A stretch of DNA of 64,000 bases, taken from the NCBI RefSeq assembly GCF_019578655.1, contig NC_063262.1, positions 5,463,582 to 5,527,581 on the forward strand. Direction: 5' to 3'. This stretch comes from Ricinus communis. Lineage: Eukaryota > Streptophyta > Magnoliopsida > Malpighiales > Euphorbiaceae. The position numbers were made by a program, and so were the translations under genes. The notes beneath the pieces were generated by a model, which saw nothing but the letters and a program-made list of their open reading frames with translations, had not been told where the DNA came from and ran no database searches. Positions 48,801 to 59,570 of the stretch are shown in pieces (position 1 is the first letter of the stretch; every line of letters starts with the position of its first letter).

Positions 48801-50984
48801 TAATGAAAAGTTCTAACTAACCACCCCTAGAAATTTGGTTTGCTAGAAAAGACTCTTAGATGGAGAGAGTTCTAAATTAGGAATTCTAATTGAATTCTAA
48901 TTGTAGTCTCTATTGATCAGTCCCAGGTAACCCACCAGAAATATCCGCCAAGCAACTTCTATGCTGACTCTACTGATAATAATTAAGTATTATATATAAA
49001 ATACAAATAATCAATAGTAAACATCTGAAATAACATTGATATCATTGTGATTACAGACGTCTATGAATTCTAGGAAGGACATATAAATGGTCTAAATGAC
49101 ATTGATTTTATTTTTCCTTTCTGAAAGTTTCCTTCTAGGAAGGATATCATTGTAATTACAAGTAAAAAAATAGAATTAGTATAAAATACAAATAATCAAT
49201 AGGCCTTGAGTTCATGGAATCTTTGTAAATCACAAAGTTCAAGGGCTGAAATCGTTCATGGAAATAAAATCACATGGATATGAAGTTTCTCCGACTTGAA
49301 TTATTTATGAATATGCATATATCTTACCTTTTGAATTATGAAAACTAAATCACATGGATATGTATTTTCAATACTTCATAAAAATATAAAAGAAAATAAA
49401 AAAATAAATTTATGAACCATAATGTCAAATTTCTTTCTCTTTTATGGATAATCCGTCAATCAACCACTCATAAGGCTCATTCTGATAAAATAATATTTTT
49501 TTTGTAGGACATGTGATCAAAATTTGCACAACTCACAAATTTAGATTGATTATGGTTCGAAAATTAGATCGAATTTATATGAAATTTAATTAAATCTAAT
49601 TAGAACAAGTATATATTCAGATTAATAGATAAATCAATTCAATAAAATGGATTGGTTCAATTATTGAGTTAGTTTAAGTCTTGATCGGTCTAGTTTTCTT
49701 AAATTCCTTTTTTGTTCCTTAATTGTTAGACTCTAATTAATTTACTTCTTCGCTAATTTATATTTAAAAACTTTTATAAAAGAATGATAAATCAAATATA
49801 AATTAGAAAAGTTCTTTAGTAGAATTTTAAGAATGTAGAGATAGACCGGTGTAAATGGTCAAAACTCATAACCATGTACATTTACATTATATTTACATTT
49901 GATTCATTACATTGCTAAATGCAGGAAGCAACATCAATTTGGGTGTCCTGAAATGTCAACCTCCTAGAAATGGTCCTACACTTTGGGAAATAGGAATCCC
50001 TGATCGCTCTGCTGCTGAGTTCTTTGTACCAGACCCAGAACCACATCTCATAAATAAATTATACATCACACATGACAAGTTAGCTCTCATCAACAGTGCT
50101 TTCTATTAAAATCTTTACCCTAATTAACAAATATATGTACTGACGCTTCTTTCAATGGATACAGGTTTAGGCAGTATGGATTATGGCAAAGATATACTGA
50201 TTTGTATCCTAAATCTGATCTCTTATATAATGTGACCACTAGTGATTACAGTCGAGATTGGTTCTTTGCTCATGTTCCCAGGTGCTTTATACATTTTAAC
50301 TTTCTAATTCAAACCCTTGTTATTTATTTTCGTTGATAACCTATTTATTCAATTAAGATGAATGCGCTATATAGATTTTGAAATCTTTCGTAAAATAACT
50401 ATGACACCATTAAAGAATGTCAATGAGCATTTTTATTTTATAGAGCTGAATTTAGTGATTTTTTTTTATGTTACTTTTTGCATTGCAGAAGCAAAGGAAA
50501 AGACGTTTACGAACCAACCACATGGAAAATAATTTTTGAGCTAAAAGAAGTGAGGCAGATTGGAGATTACACCCTCCAATTATCTTTAGCATCAGCCTGT
50601 GCAGCTAGATTAGAGGTATACAAAACCTGTTTTGCTACATATTGACGATTATAATTAGTAGTAAAATTAATTTTGCAGAGACAACAATGACTCCATTTCT
50701 ACCGTATATTTTGCTAAATGAACATCTTACACTGTGTTGAAAAGGTGCGACTGAACGACCCGAGTGCAAGTCGACCTCTATTTACAACAGGATTAATAGG
50801 GAAGGACAATGCAATTGCAAGACATGGACTTCATGGATTATACTGGTTATATAGCATTAGTGTACCCAGTGATCAACTTCTCAAAGGGAAGAACACAGTT
50901 TATCTTACTCAGTCAACAAGTATTGCCCCTTATAATGGTCTCATGTATGACTACATTCGTCTAGAAGGGCCCATACAGAGCTGA
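42815..50984 (+). CDS. Rhamnogalacturonan lyase (polysaccharide lyase family 4), gene 2
   Basis: Tandem paralogue of gene 1, with the same enzyme family and domain order. Exons: 42815-42909, 43038-43098, 43253-43374, 43492-43542, 43647-43766, 43922-44038, 45082-45217, 45427-45597, 46996-47151, 47298-47404, 48001-48082, 48208-48349, 49925-50078, 50165-50281, 50489-50615 and 50745-50984; phases agree and give 665 residues. The N-terminus MKYSSFILGLLACIWLPNLLQVS is a signal peptide. Conserved blocks: VVIDNG, RGYWDVVWYKPG, KVHGW, GFWMI, HYAGDE, GYQFW, YAWVPGFIGDY, LWEIGIPDRSAAEFF, FTTGLIG and MYDYIRLEGP. Ten exon lengths equal those of gene 1 exactly. One exon of gene 1 (36655-36852) is split here by a 596-bp intron. 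Several introns are much longer than in gene 1. No lesion is seen. Confidence 0.92.
47405..48000 (+). other. Extra intron in lyase gene 2
   Basis: Donor AATGA|GTGAGA and acceptor CTCTTCAG|AGGC join VQN-E-GNSTLASLAYVGL in frame. The matching point in gene 1 (VRDRYINERLLYARSAYVGL) lies inside one uninterrupted exon. The intron is AT-rich and without a recognised element. Confidence 0.75.
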
Positions 50985-51082
50985 GTAATTGGAAAAAGTT
51001 TACGTTGGCAATAGTGTTCCAGATATTTGTTCATGTTTTCCAAGTTAAATGAAATCTACGTACTCCAGTACCTTGGATTTTA

Positions 51083-53392
51083 TGTAACGCCTGCATTTTC
51101 TCATCATCCATGTTATGTGCATTTACATTTAATCATTGGGCATATGATGGTATATCAATGATATTTTTATTTTATGAAAACAGATATATATTAATTATAA
51201 GTAGAGAATAAGAAGCATGATATTAGATTATTAATTTACATAAGTTGATTAAGTACTTGGGTTATATGTATTAAGCGTTAAGACTTAATTGAACCAATAG
51301 TTGAAGGTTGGGTAAATAGATTGGACTTAAAAGATACAATTAAAAGTTAGTACCTATATATGGTTAGTAAGAATTAATTTAGGGTGATAAAAATAGTTTA
51401 GTAGATGGTGGCATTAATAGAGGAATATTGGAAATTGGAACCATGAGCAAGCTCATTTTACCTCTTCATTTCTCTAAAATTCGTAAAAGGCCAAAAACAC
51501 AAAATTTGGAATAAGAGAGAGGAGTGGAATACCTAGAAAAACTTAAGATTAAGATAGGATTTTGCCAACTATTGAAGGAGCCAAGCTCTCTAAAGGATTT
51601 AAGCATATTAGCAACCCAAAAGCTGAAATTGGTAAGTTGTTACTTGAGTGTTATTAATTTGTCATTAGGGTTCTTGATTACAAATTGGAAAAACTTCATT
51701 TGATGCTCTCATTGATTAATTAAAGGTCTGATAATCATGAATTAGTAGAGTATTGAATGATTGCATAAAGATTAAGCTTGATTTAAGTTTAAGTATGTTA
51801 AGATAGAAAACTGTCAAAATTCCAGCAACCTTGATGTTCTGTATTTTAGGCATAACATGGGTTATATAAGTCCAAATTAAGCTTAATTGGTGTCTATGGA
51901 AATTTTAAAGAGTCCTCTATAACTTTATAGTTTTGTGATTTTGCTATTTTTGCCGTTTTAGTTGCTTAAATTGAGCAAACAGATTGCTGCTCGGGTACAA
52001 CTAGCTGTATGACCCTTGCTCAGTAATTTGAAAATAATTAAATCTATAGAAGTCGGAATTGAGTAATTCTTCTTGGAGATGAAACTAGACGCATAAATGG
52101 ATATTTCTATTTAATATAAGATTTTTATATTAAGCCAATTTTGCCCAGCAATAAATATACCTTGGTACTAAATTCTGTCTAGAAAACAGAAATGTTGGAG
52201 ATTAGTTTTATGCAATTTATTGATGTTAATTTGAGTTAAATTGGTATTTAACTAGATGAAAAATGTTTATAGGATATTAAAACAGTAATTGAGAGTCTTA
52301 GAGGAAGAGTTAGACCTATGAATTAGAGAAGGGATGATCTTGTAATGCATTAGAACTCGCATTTACATGAATATTTGTAATATGCATGAAATGTGAATTG
52401 ATGAATGTGTTGACAGGTATTCAAAGGCCTGGAAAGAAAGTTGTGGAGAAAGGAGGTTCTTATATGCTAAAGGAATAAGTATATTTTGAGTAAGTAAATA
52501 GTTAATATTTGCTATATTCATATATTTAATCAAATGTTCCGCAAATGGTTGCGTTTGCTTAATATTGTTTATGTTTGAATGACTGAGATGGAAATGATTG
52601 GTGTTGAGTGGAATAATTGTTATTGCTGAAATATGATATAAGTGAAATGATTGAATTGTGATGTTAAGTGCATATGTGCATGTGAATGGTGGATTCCCCT
52701 ATGAAAAAAAAGATATATATATAAAGCCTTGGGAGGCTAAAGCCTAGAGAGGCTATAAAAGTGTATAATGTGAGATGAGGCGGAGCAGCTTACGTGTGTG
52801 ATATGTGAGGATGAGGTGGAGCAGCACATTAAAGGGGATCCACAAGCCGTGAGAACTAACCATAATTGTTGAATTGTATTTCTTCTATGATGGTTGTAAT
52901 GAATTGAGTAGAATGGTATGACTTTATACCTAAACTATGAATATCATGGAAAGTTATGTGATTGGGTGGAAATTGTATTAAGTGTATGTGATATAGATTA
53001 TGTTGATTATTTATTTACTGAGCTGGAGGCTCACCCCTCTCCAAAATTTTTCTTTTCAAGTTTGTAAATAGTAGTGCATCCGTTGGTTGTATGCAAAGTC
53101 TAGCTTTTAGCAGTTCTGTCAAGTTGGGCCAATTTTGTGAAGTCTCCTCCTGATGCATTTTTGTATGCAATTATGTGATATATATGGAAGTATGCCTTAT
53201 AAGGCATAAGAAGATGTTTGTAATACTTGTTAAATGATGTTTAAGTATAATCATATGTTTATATGTTAATAACCTTGTGTCTGGATTCTTAACAACCTAC
53301 ATATTGACCTATCTACCTGTAGTATATATTCTACGACGCTTGTATGCTTCCTGGCTAATGTTTATTGGTTAGCATGTGATGGGGGTGTTACA
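51083..53392. mobile_element. Probable solo LTR of a long-LTR retrotransposon, about 2.3 kb
   Basis: Begins TGTAACGCCTGC and ends GGGGGTGTTACA, the inverted ends typical of long Ty3/gypsy LTRs. Flanks are TTTTA (51078-51082) and TATTA (53393-53397), a target duplication with one mismatch. There is no primer binding site or coding region at either edge, and no second LTR is seen in the window. A TATA-like CCTATATATGG lies near 51354. The internal GC-richer stretch at about 52720-52860 holds GAGGCGGAGCAGC and GAGGTGGAGCAGC repeats. The superfamily assignment is an inference. Confidence 0.6.
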
Positions 53393-53720
53393 TATTATGT
53401 GCAATGCTGTCAAACTATTGGGTCCAAAATAGAATTTTGGTTGTGGCAAGATTAATATGAGTTCTTTTATTAAGGCTGAAGTTAATTTTGGATGAGTTGA
53501 CAGGAGTTTAATTAAGTTTAATAGAGGATCACAACATTGAGCGTACGATGGCAATTCTTGCAGGAAATATAAAGAACAGAAACAGAACAAGGGATGGCAA
53601 TCCAACATTAGAACTCTACGACAATTCAACTAAAAACTTAATTCTGCTTTCTTCTACTTCTTAAAATCCACTGCAATTCCTTTTTTAGCTACTATATAGT
53701 TGAGAAGAATAAGAGAAATA
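53393..53720. other. Short spacer between LTR and TRIM
   Basis: About 330 bases with no feature that I can support; short open frames here look like chance. Confidence 0.4.
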
Positions 53721-54227
53721 TATTATGAAATTGATTGATTAAATAAGAGTTATATGAATTAGAGTCCATTGACTTGGGTCAATACCAAAATGACTAGAAT
53801 TAGACATTTGGTTGGTTAGATTTTCACCCTTATAAATTATTTGTGTTACACTTTAGTAATGTGGGATCTTTAACACTACCTCTCAAGTACAATTGAAATT
53901 TGATTTCGACGCCAGTTGTCACTTGAAATTGAAATCCTCTCCTTGAAACTTGAAATTGAATTGAAAAACAATCGCAATATCGGACTGGACTGCTGGGATT
54001 GGACATCTAGACGGAAAGCCAAGAAATTAAAAAATTGAGCCAAACCTGCTCTAATAGCGTATTATGAAATTGAAATTGATTGATTAAATGAGAGTTAATG
54101 AATTAAAAAGTTTTAGAGTCCAACTAACGAGTACTAAAATGACTAGAATTAGCTATTTGGTTATTTGGGCTTTCACCCTTATAAGTTATTTGTGTTTCTT
54201 ATTCCTTACTGACAGGGATCTCTAATA
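53721..54227 (-). mobile_element. TRIM (miniature terminal-repeat retrotransposon), 507 bp
   Basis: Two direct repeats, 53721-53875 and about 54061-54227, share TGAAATTGATTGATTAAAT, AAAATGACTAGAATTAG, TTTCACCCTTATAA and GTGGGATCT or its variant. On the - strand the repeats act as LTRs. The 5' one is followed by GCTATTAGAGCAGGTTTGGC, a decayed tRNA-iMet primer site, and the 3' one is preceded by a purine-rich GAGAGGTAG tract. AAATA is duplicated exactly at 53716-53720 and 54228-54232. With only about 185 internal bases it has no coding capacity. Confidence 0.75.
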
Positions 54228-54588
54228 AAATAAGAATCGTATATACTCAAGATTTCAAAGGCACAAACTCCATGAATGAAATTGAACAAAAATTTCAAGA
54301 AATGGCTAAAGAACTACAGGATAACACATAAGAGAATAGAGCATAGGATTCTTGATAGAATGGCTCTGAAATTTTAATTCATGCCACATATAGTCAATTT
54401 TGTCAAGTAGTCCTGCATACTATTGAGGAGTTCACCGCCTCTGTCTCTCTCAATCGGTCTCTAATTATCTAGAGAATTATCTTTCTGGCGTACGTATTTC
54501 ATATTTGTCCAATAAATTAGAAAGAGAAAAGAGAAGGAACTGACTTCATAAAGTTAGTAATATACTGATCTCATACAAGTATAGAAGG
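54228..54588. other. Flank between TRIM and copia element 2
   Basis: No gene is supported. A short stretch at about 54261-54330 reads as NSMNEIEQKFQEMAKELQ in one frame and may be a small coding remnant. Confidence 0.35.
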
Positions 54589-54593
54589 ATACG

Positions 54594-54954
54594 TGTGAAA
54601 GTTGTATTTATATTTCTGTGATTGAAAATGAATCTTTACAAATGAGAATTCTAAGCTATTTTGTGTAAGTTTGCTTTGATATATACATAGTTGAGCTAGT
54701 AACGGTCTTCATGCTACCTAGAGAACTCCTATAGTCTATGTCAACGTTAACTTCTCTTTTAGGAATGGTTGAAGCAACCTTTCTTCCTTAGGAAGAAAGG
54801 TCGCTCCTTTTTCCTTTCTGCAGGCCAATGATGACTTGTCTATACAGCAGAGAGCTGTACAGACATGAGGCCATGCCCTTTGGTCCTTTGATCCTTTGAC
54901 CTTTAGTCACTAGTGTAGTGGCTGGGTAAGTCTTCTTTCCTTCGGTCTTCAACA
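54594..54954 (-). repeat. 3' LTR of copia element 2
   Basis: On the - strand begins TGTTGAAGACCGAAGG and ends ACTTTCACA. It closely matches 59213-59565, with scattered substitutions and a few small indels, including an extra GATCCTTT unit. Confidence 0.92.
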
Positions 54955-54965
54955 CTCCCCCTCAA

Positions 54966-56699
54966 GATGGGTTCGAATAAGTTGATAGACCCCATCTTGC
55001 TAAGTAGGTTTAGATGATTTGATCTGTAGAGTGCCTTTGTGGATATGTCTACTAACTGTTCATGACTTCTGACAAAAGAGGTTTCAATCTCTCCGGATTG
55101 AACTTTTTCTCTTATGAAATGACAATCAACTTCTATGTGTTTGGTTCTTTCATGAAAGACTGGATTTCATGCGATGTGTCTGGCTGCTTGATTATCGCAA
55201 TACATCTTCATAGGACATCTGCATTCTATTTTCATGTCAGCTAGCACTTGCTTGATCCAGATGAGCTCACTGGCTGTTAATGCCATGGCTCGATATTCTA
55301 CTTCTGCGCTGGATCTTGCAGTTACAGATTATTTTTTACTTTTTCAGGTTACTAGGTTTCCTCCGACGAAGGTGCAAATCCCTAAGGTTGACTTTCTGTC
55401 AAAGCTTCCTGCCCAATCTGCATCAGAGAAACCAACAATAGTGTTATCATTATTATTTTTCATCAAAATACCTTGACCTGGGACACCTTTGAGATATCTA
55501 AGAATCTGATCAACAACATCTAAGTGATAGGTACGGGGAGCATGCATAAACTAACTGACCATACTAACTGCGTAAGCTATATCAGGCCTAGTAACGGTTA
55601 AGTAAATTAATTTTCCTACTAGACATTGATAGTGTCCAATGTTGTCTAAAGGGTCTCCATCTTCTAAGTTGAGCTTTGTTTTGGTTTCCATTTGAGTATT
55701 TATGGGTTTGGCTCCAATCTTTCCTGTTTCTTTTAGTAAGTCAAGGACGTACTTTCTTTGAGACAAGAATAGGCCTTTATGAGATTTGGCTATTTCTATC
55801 CCAAGGAAGTAGGACAATTGACCAAGATCTTTTATGTCAAATTCCTCTTTTAGCTTCTGTTTTACTTCCTCAATTTTCATGTCATCGCTTCTAGTTATAA
55901 TAATATCATCCACATAAACCAAGATAACGATGGTGCATGTGTGCATGTGTTTTACAAACATAGAGGAATCGGAGACACATTTATTGAAATTGATTTTTAA
56001 GAGAAAAAGGCTTAGCTTGGCATACCATGCTCTCGGAGATTGTTTCAATCCACAGATTGCCTTTTTTAGCTTACATACTAGGGAATGATCTGATGTGGAT
56101 TTGTGTCATAGAGGAAGTGTCATATAGACTTCTTCTTCTAGGGATCCTTGAATAAATGCATTCTTGACATCCATTTGGAATAGACTCCAGCCAGAGTTAG
56201 TAGCAACAGATAATAAAATTCGAACAGTGCTCATTTTTGCCTCAGGGGCAAAAGTTTCTTGGTAATCCACCCCATAGGTTTGAGTGAACCCTTTTGCTGC
56301 CAACCGAACAGGTTTTTATTTTGGGGCAAGAGGATAAGATCCCAGGTGTCATTTTTTTCAAGAGCTTGAAGCTCCTCCTCCATAGCTTTGCACCATTTGG
56401 AATTGGTGTTAGCTTCATAGAAGGAGGCGAGTTCGATGTGATGGGTAAGATTCCCCAGATAAGCTTTATACTGGCTTGATATTGATTTATAAGAAATGAA
56501 GTTTTGGATAAGATACGATACCTTGTGGGACACATAGTCCCTTAATCTAACAGAGGGCTTGGTGGGTCGAGTAGATCTTCGTAAGGTAATTTCTTCATGT
56601 GACTCTTCTCCAATTTCTCCCCCTGAAGGAATTGCCGGAGAGTCCGGAGTGAACTCCCCCTCGGGATGAGCATCCTGCGTTTGACTATCAAACAAAGAA
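54966..56699 (-). pseudogene. Copia element 2 reverse transcriptase and RNase H, broken
   Basis: Reverse transcriptase motifs are in two open stretches: [18 protein letters not shown] with [11 protein letters not shown] (56303-56106), and QSPRAWYAKL with YVDDIIITRSDD (56048-55551), in which the catalytic YVDD box is intact. RNase H (FSDADWAGSFDRKST, then AEYRAMALTASELIW, YCDNQAA and HERTKHIEVD) follows from 55547 with stops. The frame peters out near the polypurine tract. Confidence 0.85.
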
Positions 56700-58071
56700 A
56701 TATTATGTGGAAATAATAATGTGTCAGGGCCAGTGGTACTGATTGGATCACGAGGAAAGTAAGGGTCATTTTCAGCAAAGGAGACGTTGCGAGAGATGTA
56801 AGTTGTGTGCATAGTGAGATCATAGCATTTGTAACCCTTCTTTTTAGAGGAGTAGCTTAAAAACACAGTTTTAACTGAGCTTTTGTCAAATTCGTGTCTT
56901 CTTTTGACATGTACAAAACTAAGACAGCCAAAAATTTGGAGATGGCCAAGTTTAATTTTCCGTCCTTTCAAGATTTCTAAAGGGCTGAGATGATTTAATG
57001 TAACACTAGGAAGGCGGTTGATGAGATACGTGGCGGTTAAGAGGGCATCCGACTAAAAAATATTTGGGACATTATGTTGAAAAAGTAAGGTCCGGGTCAC
57101 TTCAAGAAGGTGCCTGTTTTTTCGTTCAGGGGTGTTAATACATATGGTTTGGTGCAAGATTCCATGTTGAGTAAAAAATGCTGAAATTTTTTTGTTAATG
57201 TATTCAATTCCATTGTCAGAACGGAAAATTTTTATGTTGGCAGTGTATTAATTTTGAATGAAGTTGTAAAAATTTTGAAAGCAAGTGAATACTTCATTCT
57301 TCCCTTTTAATAAATAGAGCCAAGTGGTTCGGGAATAATCATCGATAAATGTGACAAAATAACGGAAATGATTATAAGAAGTGACGGGGGCAGGTCCCCA
57401 AACATCAGAATAAATTAACTCAAACTTTTTTTCAAATATGCTAGTCGATAAAGGGAAAGGTAATCACGTATGTTTGGAAAATTTGCAAATGTCACAACAA
57501 CCAGAGTTTAATTTGTAAGAGAAAGTTTGTTAAGGACACGATCAAAAGGATGCCCAAACCGCCTATGCATCAACGTTCCTTGATCGACCGGTCTTGTCGA
57601 TGCAAGACACTGGTTGGTGGAGTCTTTAAGGTAATAAATGTCATTTTTAAAATATTCCTCACCAATCATCTTTCCAGTGATGCGATCCTGAAACGTTACA
57701 GAAAATGGTGAGAAAATTACATTACAATTTAAATGACGAGTAATTTTTCTAACAGATAATAAATTTGATTTAAATTCAGGTAACAATAATATATCAGGGA
57801 TATTTTTGCGGAAGATGGTGGAGGTGCCACAACCAGAAATTTTGGCTTGGTCACCATTTGCAACGATCACATGTTGGGAGTTAATGGGAACAAAGTGTTG
57901 TAATTTTGTTGCGTCCCACGTCATGTGATCGATAGCACCGGAATCGATAATCCAATCGTTAGAATTAAATAAATTAAAATAATTTTTGGAGTTAGAAATT
58001 GAACCTAACCCATGACATTGTTGTTGATTTACAAGAGATTGGAGCTGAGAAATAAGTTGAAAAATTTGCAA
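56700..58071 (-). pseudogene. Copia element 2 protease and integrase, broken
   Basis: The protease motif DWIIDSGAIDHMTWD is at about 57910-57955. The zinc-domain start of the integrase (HRRFGHPF) follows near 57550. Between 57500 and 56970 the integrase core is readable in pieces with stops (YSDVWGPAP, FRSDNGIEY). The C-terminal region is open again from 56971 (LGHLQIFGCLSFVHV, KKGYKCYDL). Confidence 0.8.
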
Positions 58072-58378
58072 ATTCTCAACCGGGCCTACAGAACCGGCCG
58101 GATCCGACTTTGGGCCGGATCAGTCAGTCTTGGGTTGGCCGGTGAGATCTTGGGCTCGGGCCAAGTATAATCTGTGGGCTCAAATTTTTAAATGAACCCG
58201 ACCCATGCTGCTGACCCGACCCGACCCTGTGGCATATGTTGCCTAGGAACCCGCTTCCTTCACTCCCATCTCTTCTAGGGTTGCCTCCAAACCGTCTTTC
58301 TCCCATCTCTCTTCTTCCTCCGCCTCCCCTAAAATTTGTGTGAGTTCCTTTCTCTCATCGACCATGTAGCGGTCGCAG

Positions 58379-59157
58379 CTAGGGTTGAAGAAGCCAACAT
58401 CTGTCACGGGTGTGACCACGCCGGCGGTGATACTGTTGACGCTCCCTGCGCGAAATGCTTGATGAGTCGATGTGGCATGAGAGAAACACCCCGTTTTCTG
58501 GGTTGTCTAGGCTAGGAATGTTCATCATGACACGTCTGGTTTCTTCCTGTTGGAAGATGGCTATGACGTCGTCAATCTTCGGAAGAGAGTTGGACAGTAG
58601 GATTTGCGAGTGCAGCGCCTCATAACTGGAATCCAGACCCCTCAGGTAGGTATAAACTAAATCTTGTTCGACTCTCTTTCTAATCTCTTCTGGATCTGTG
58701 GTGGGTGGGAGGTAGTTTTGCAACTCCTCCCACTTGGTTAAAACTTCTATAGCGTAGTTTGTGCTTGATTTTGTCCCCTGTTTGATTTAAGAAAGCTCAT
58801 GCTTCAGATTAAAAATATGAGCAAAATTTTGCTCGTGTCCGTATAAGCCTTTCATTTTCCTTCAAATTTCTTGTGAGGATTCGAGTAACATGCATAGTCG
58901 TGAAATCTGTGATTCCATTGTATTTATGAGGAGGGACATGACCATATGGTTAGTTGTTTGTCATTCCTCAATCTCCTCTGTTTCTTCTTTAGTTGGTTGT
59001 GTTGGATTGATAGGAGTTGGTCTGCTTTTGATTCCTGTGATGAATCCCAACTTTTCCTGCCGCTCAAACTGATGTATACTGACCTAGACCACTCAAAGTA
59101 GTTTTGGTTGCCTTTGAGCACAATGTTGGTTAGCTTTGAAACATCATTGTGAGACAT
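58379..59157 (-). pseudogene. Copia element 2 gag, broken
   Basis: Starts MSHNDVSKLTNIVLKGNQNY, a typical gag N-terminus (L-x-G-x-N-Y). It continues after frame changes with VEQDLVYTYLRGLDSSYEAL and QILLSNSLPKIDDV, the retrotransposon gag core, and a zinc-knuckle remnant (GHTRDRC). Frames are interrupted near 58900 and 58740. Confidence 0.8.
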
Positions 59158-59200
59158 TTTGAGTTTCTGTGGTTGGGGTAGATGATGAGAGATTAAACCT

Positions 59201-59212
59201 GCTCTGATACCA
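59201..59212 (-). other. Primer binding site of copia element 2
   Basis: TGGTATCAGAGC on the - strand, directly after the 5' LTR; complementary to initiator methionine tRNA. Confidence 0.9.
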
Positions 59213-59565
59213 TATGAAAGTTGTATTTATATTTTTGTGATTAAAAATGAATCTTTACAAATGAGAATTCTAAGCTATTTTGTGTAAGTTTGTTTTGATA
59301 TATACATAGTTGAGCTGGTAACGGTCTTCAAGCTACCTAGGGAGCTCCTATGGTCTATGTCAACGTTAACTTCTCTTTTAGGAATGATTGAGCAACCTTT
59401 CTTCCTTAGGGAAGAAAGGTTGCTCCTTTTTCCTTTCTGCAGGCCTATGATGACTTGTCTGTACAGCAGAGAGCTGTACAGACCTGAGGCCATGCCCTTT
59501 GATCCTTTGACCTTTGGTCACTAGTGTAGTGGCTGGGTAAGTTTTCTTTCCTTCGGTCTTCAACA
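59213..59565 (-). repeat. 5' LTR of copia element 2
   Basis: Same ends as the other LTR except that the terminal CA has become TA on the - strand. About 353 bp. Confidence 0.92.
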
Positions 59566-59570
59566 ATACG

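Larger units (their letters stand above)
54594..59565 (-). mobile_element. Ty1/copia LTR retrotransposon, decayed (element 2)
   Basis: A 4972-bp element on the - strand with LTRs of about 355 bp and an exact ATACG duplication at 54589-54593 and 59566-59570. The primer binding site abuts the 5' LTR, and a polypurine tract (TTGAGGGGGAG) abuts the 3' LTR. Domain order is gag, protease, integrase, reverse transcriptase, RNase H. Multiple stops and frame changes make it non-autonomous. It is unrelated in LTR sequence to copia element 1. Confidence 0.94.

Noticed and set aside
53369..53629. Open frame on the - strand at the LTR edge
   Set aside because: Spans the LTR end and unrelated flank; chance.
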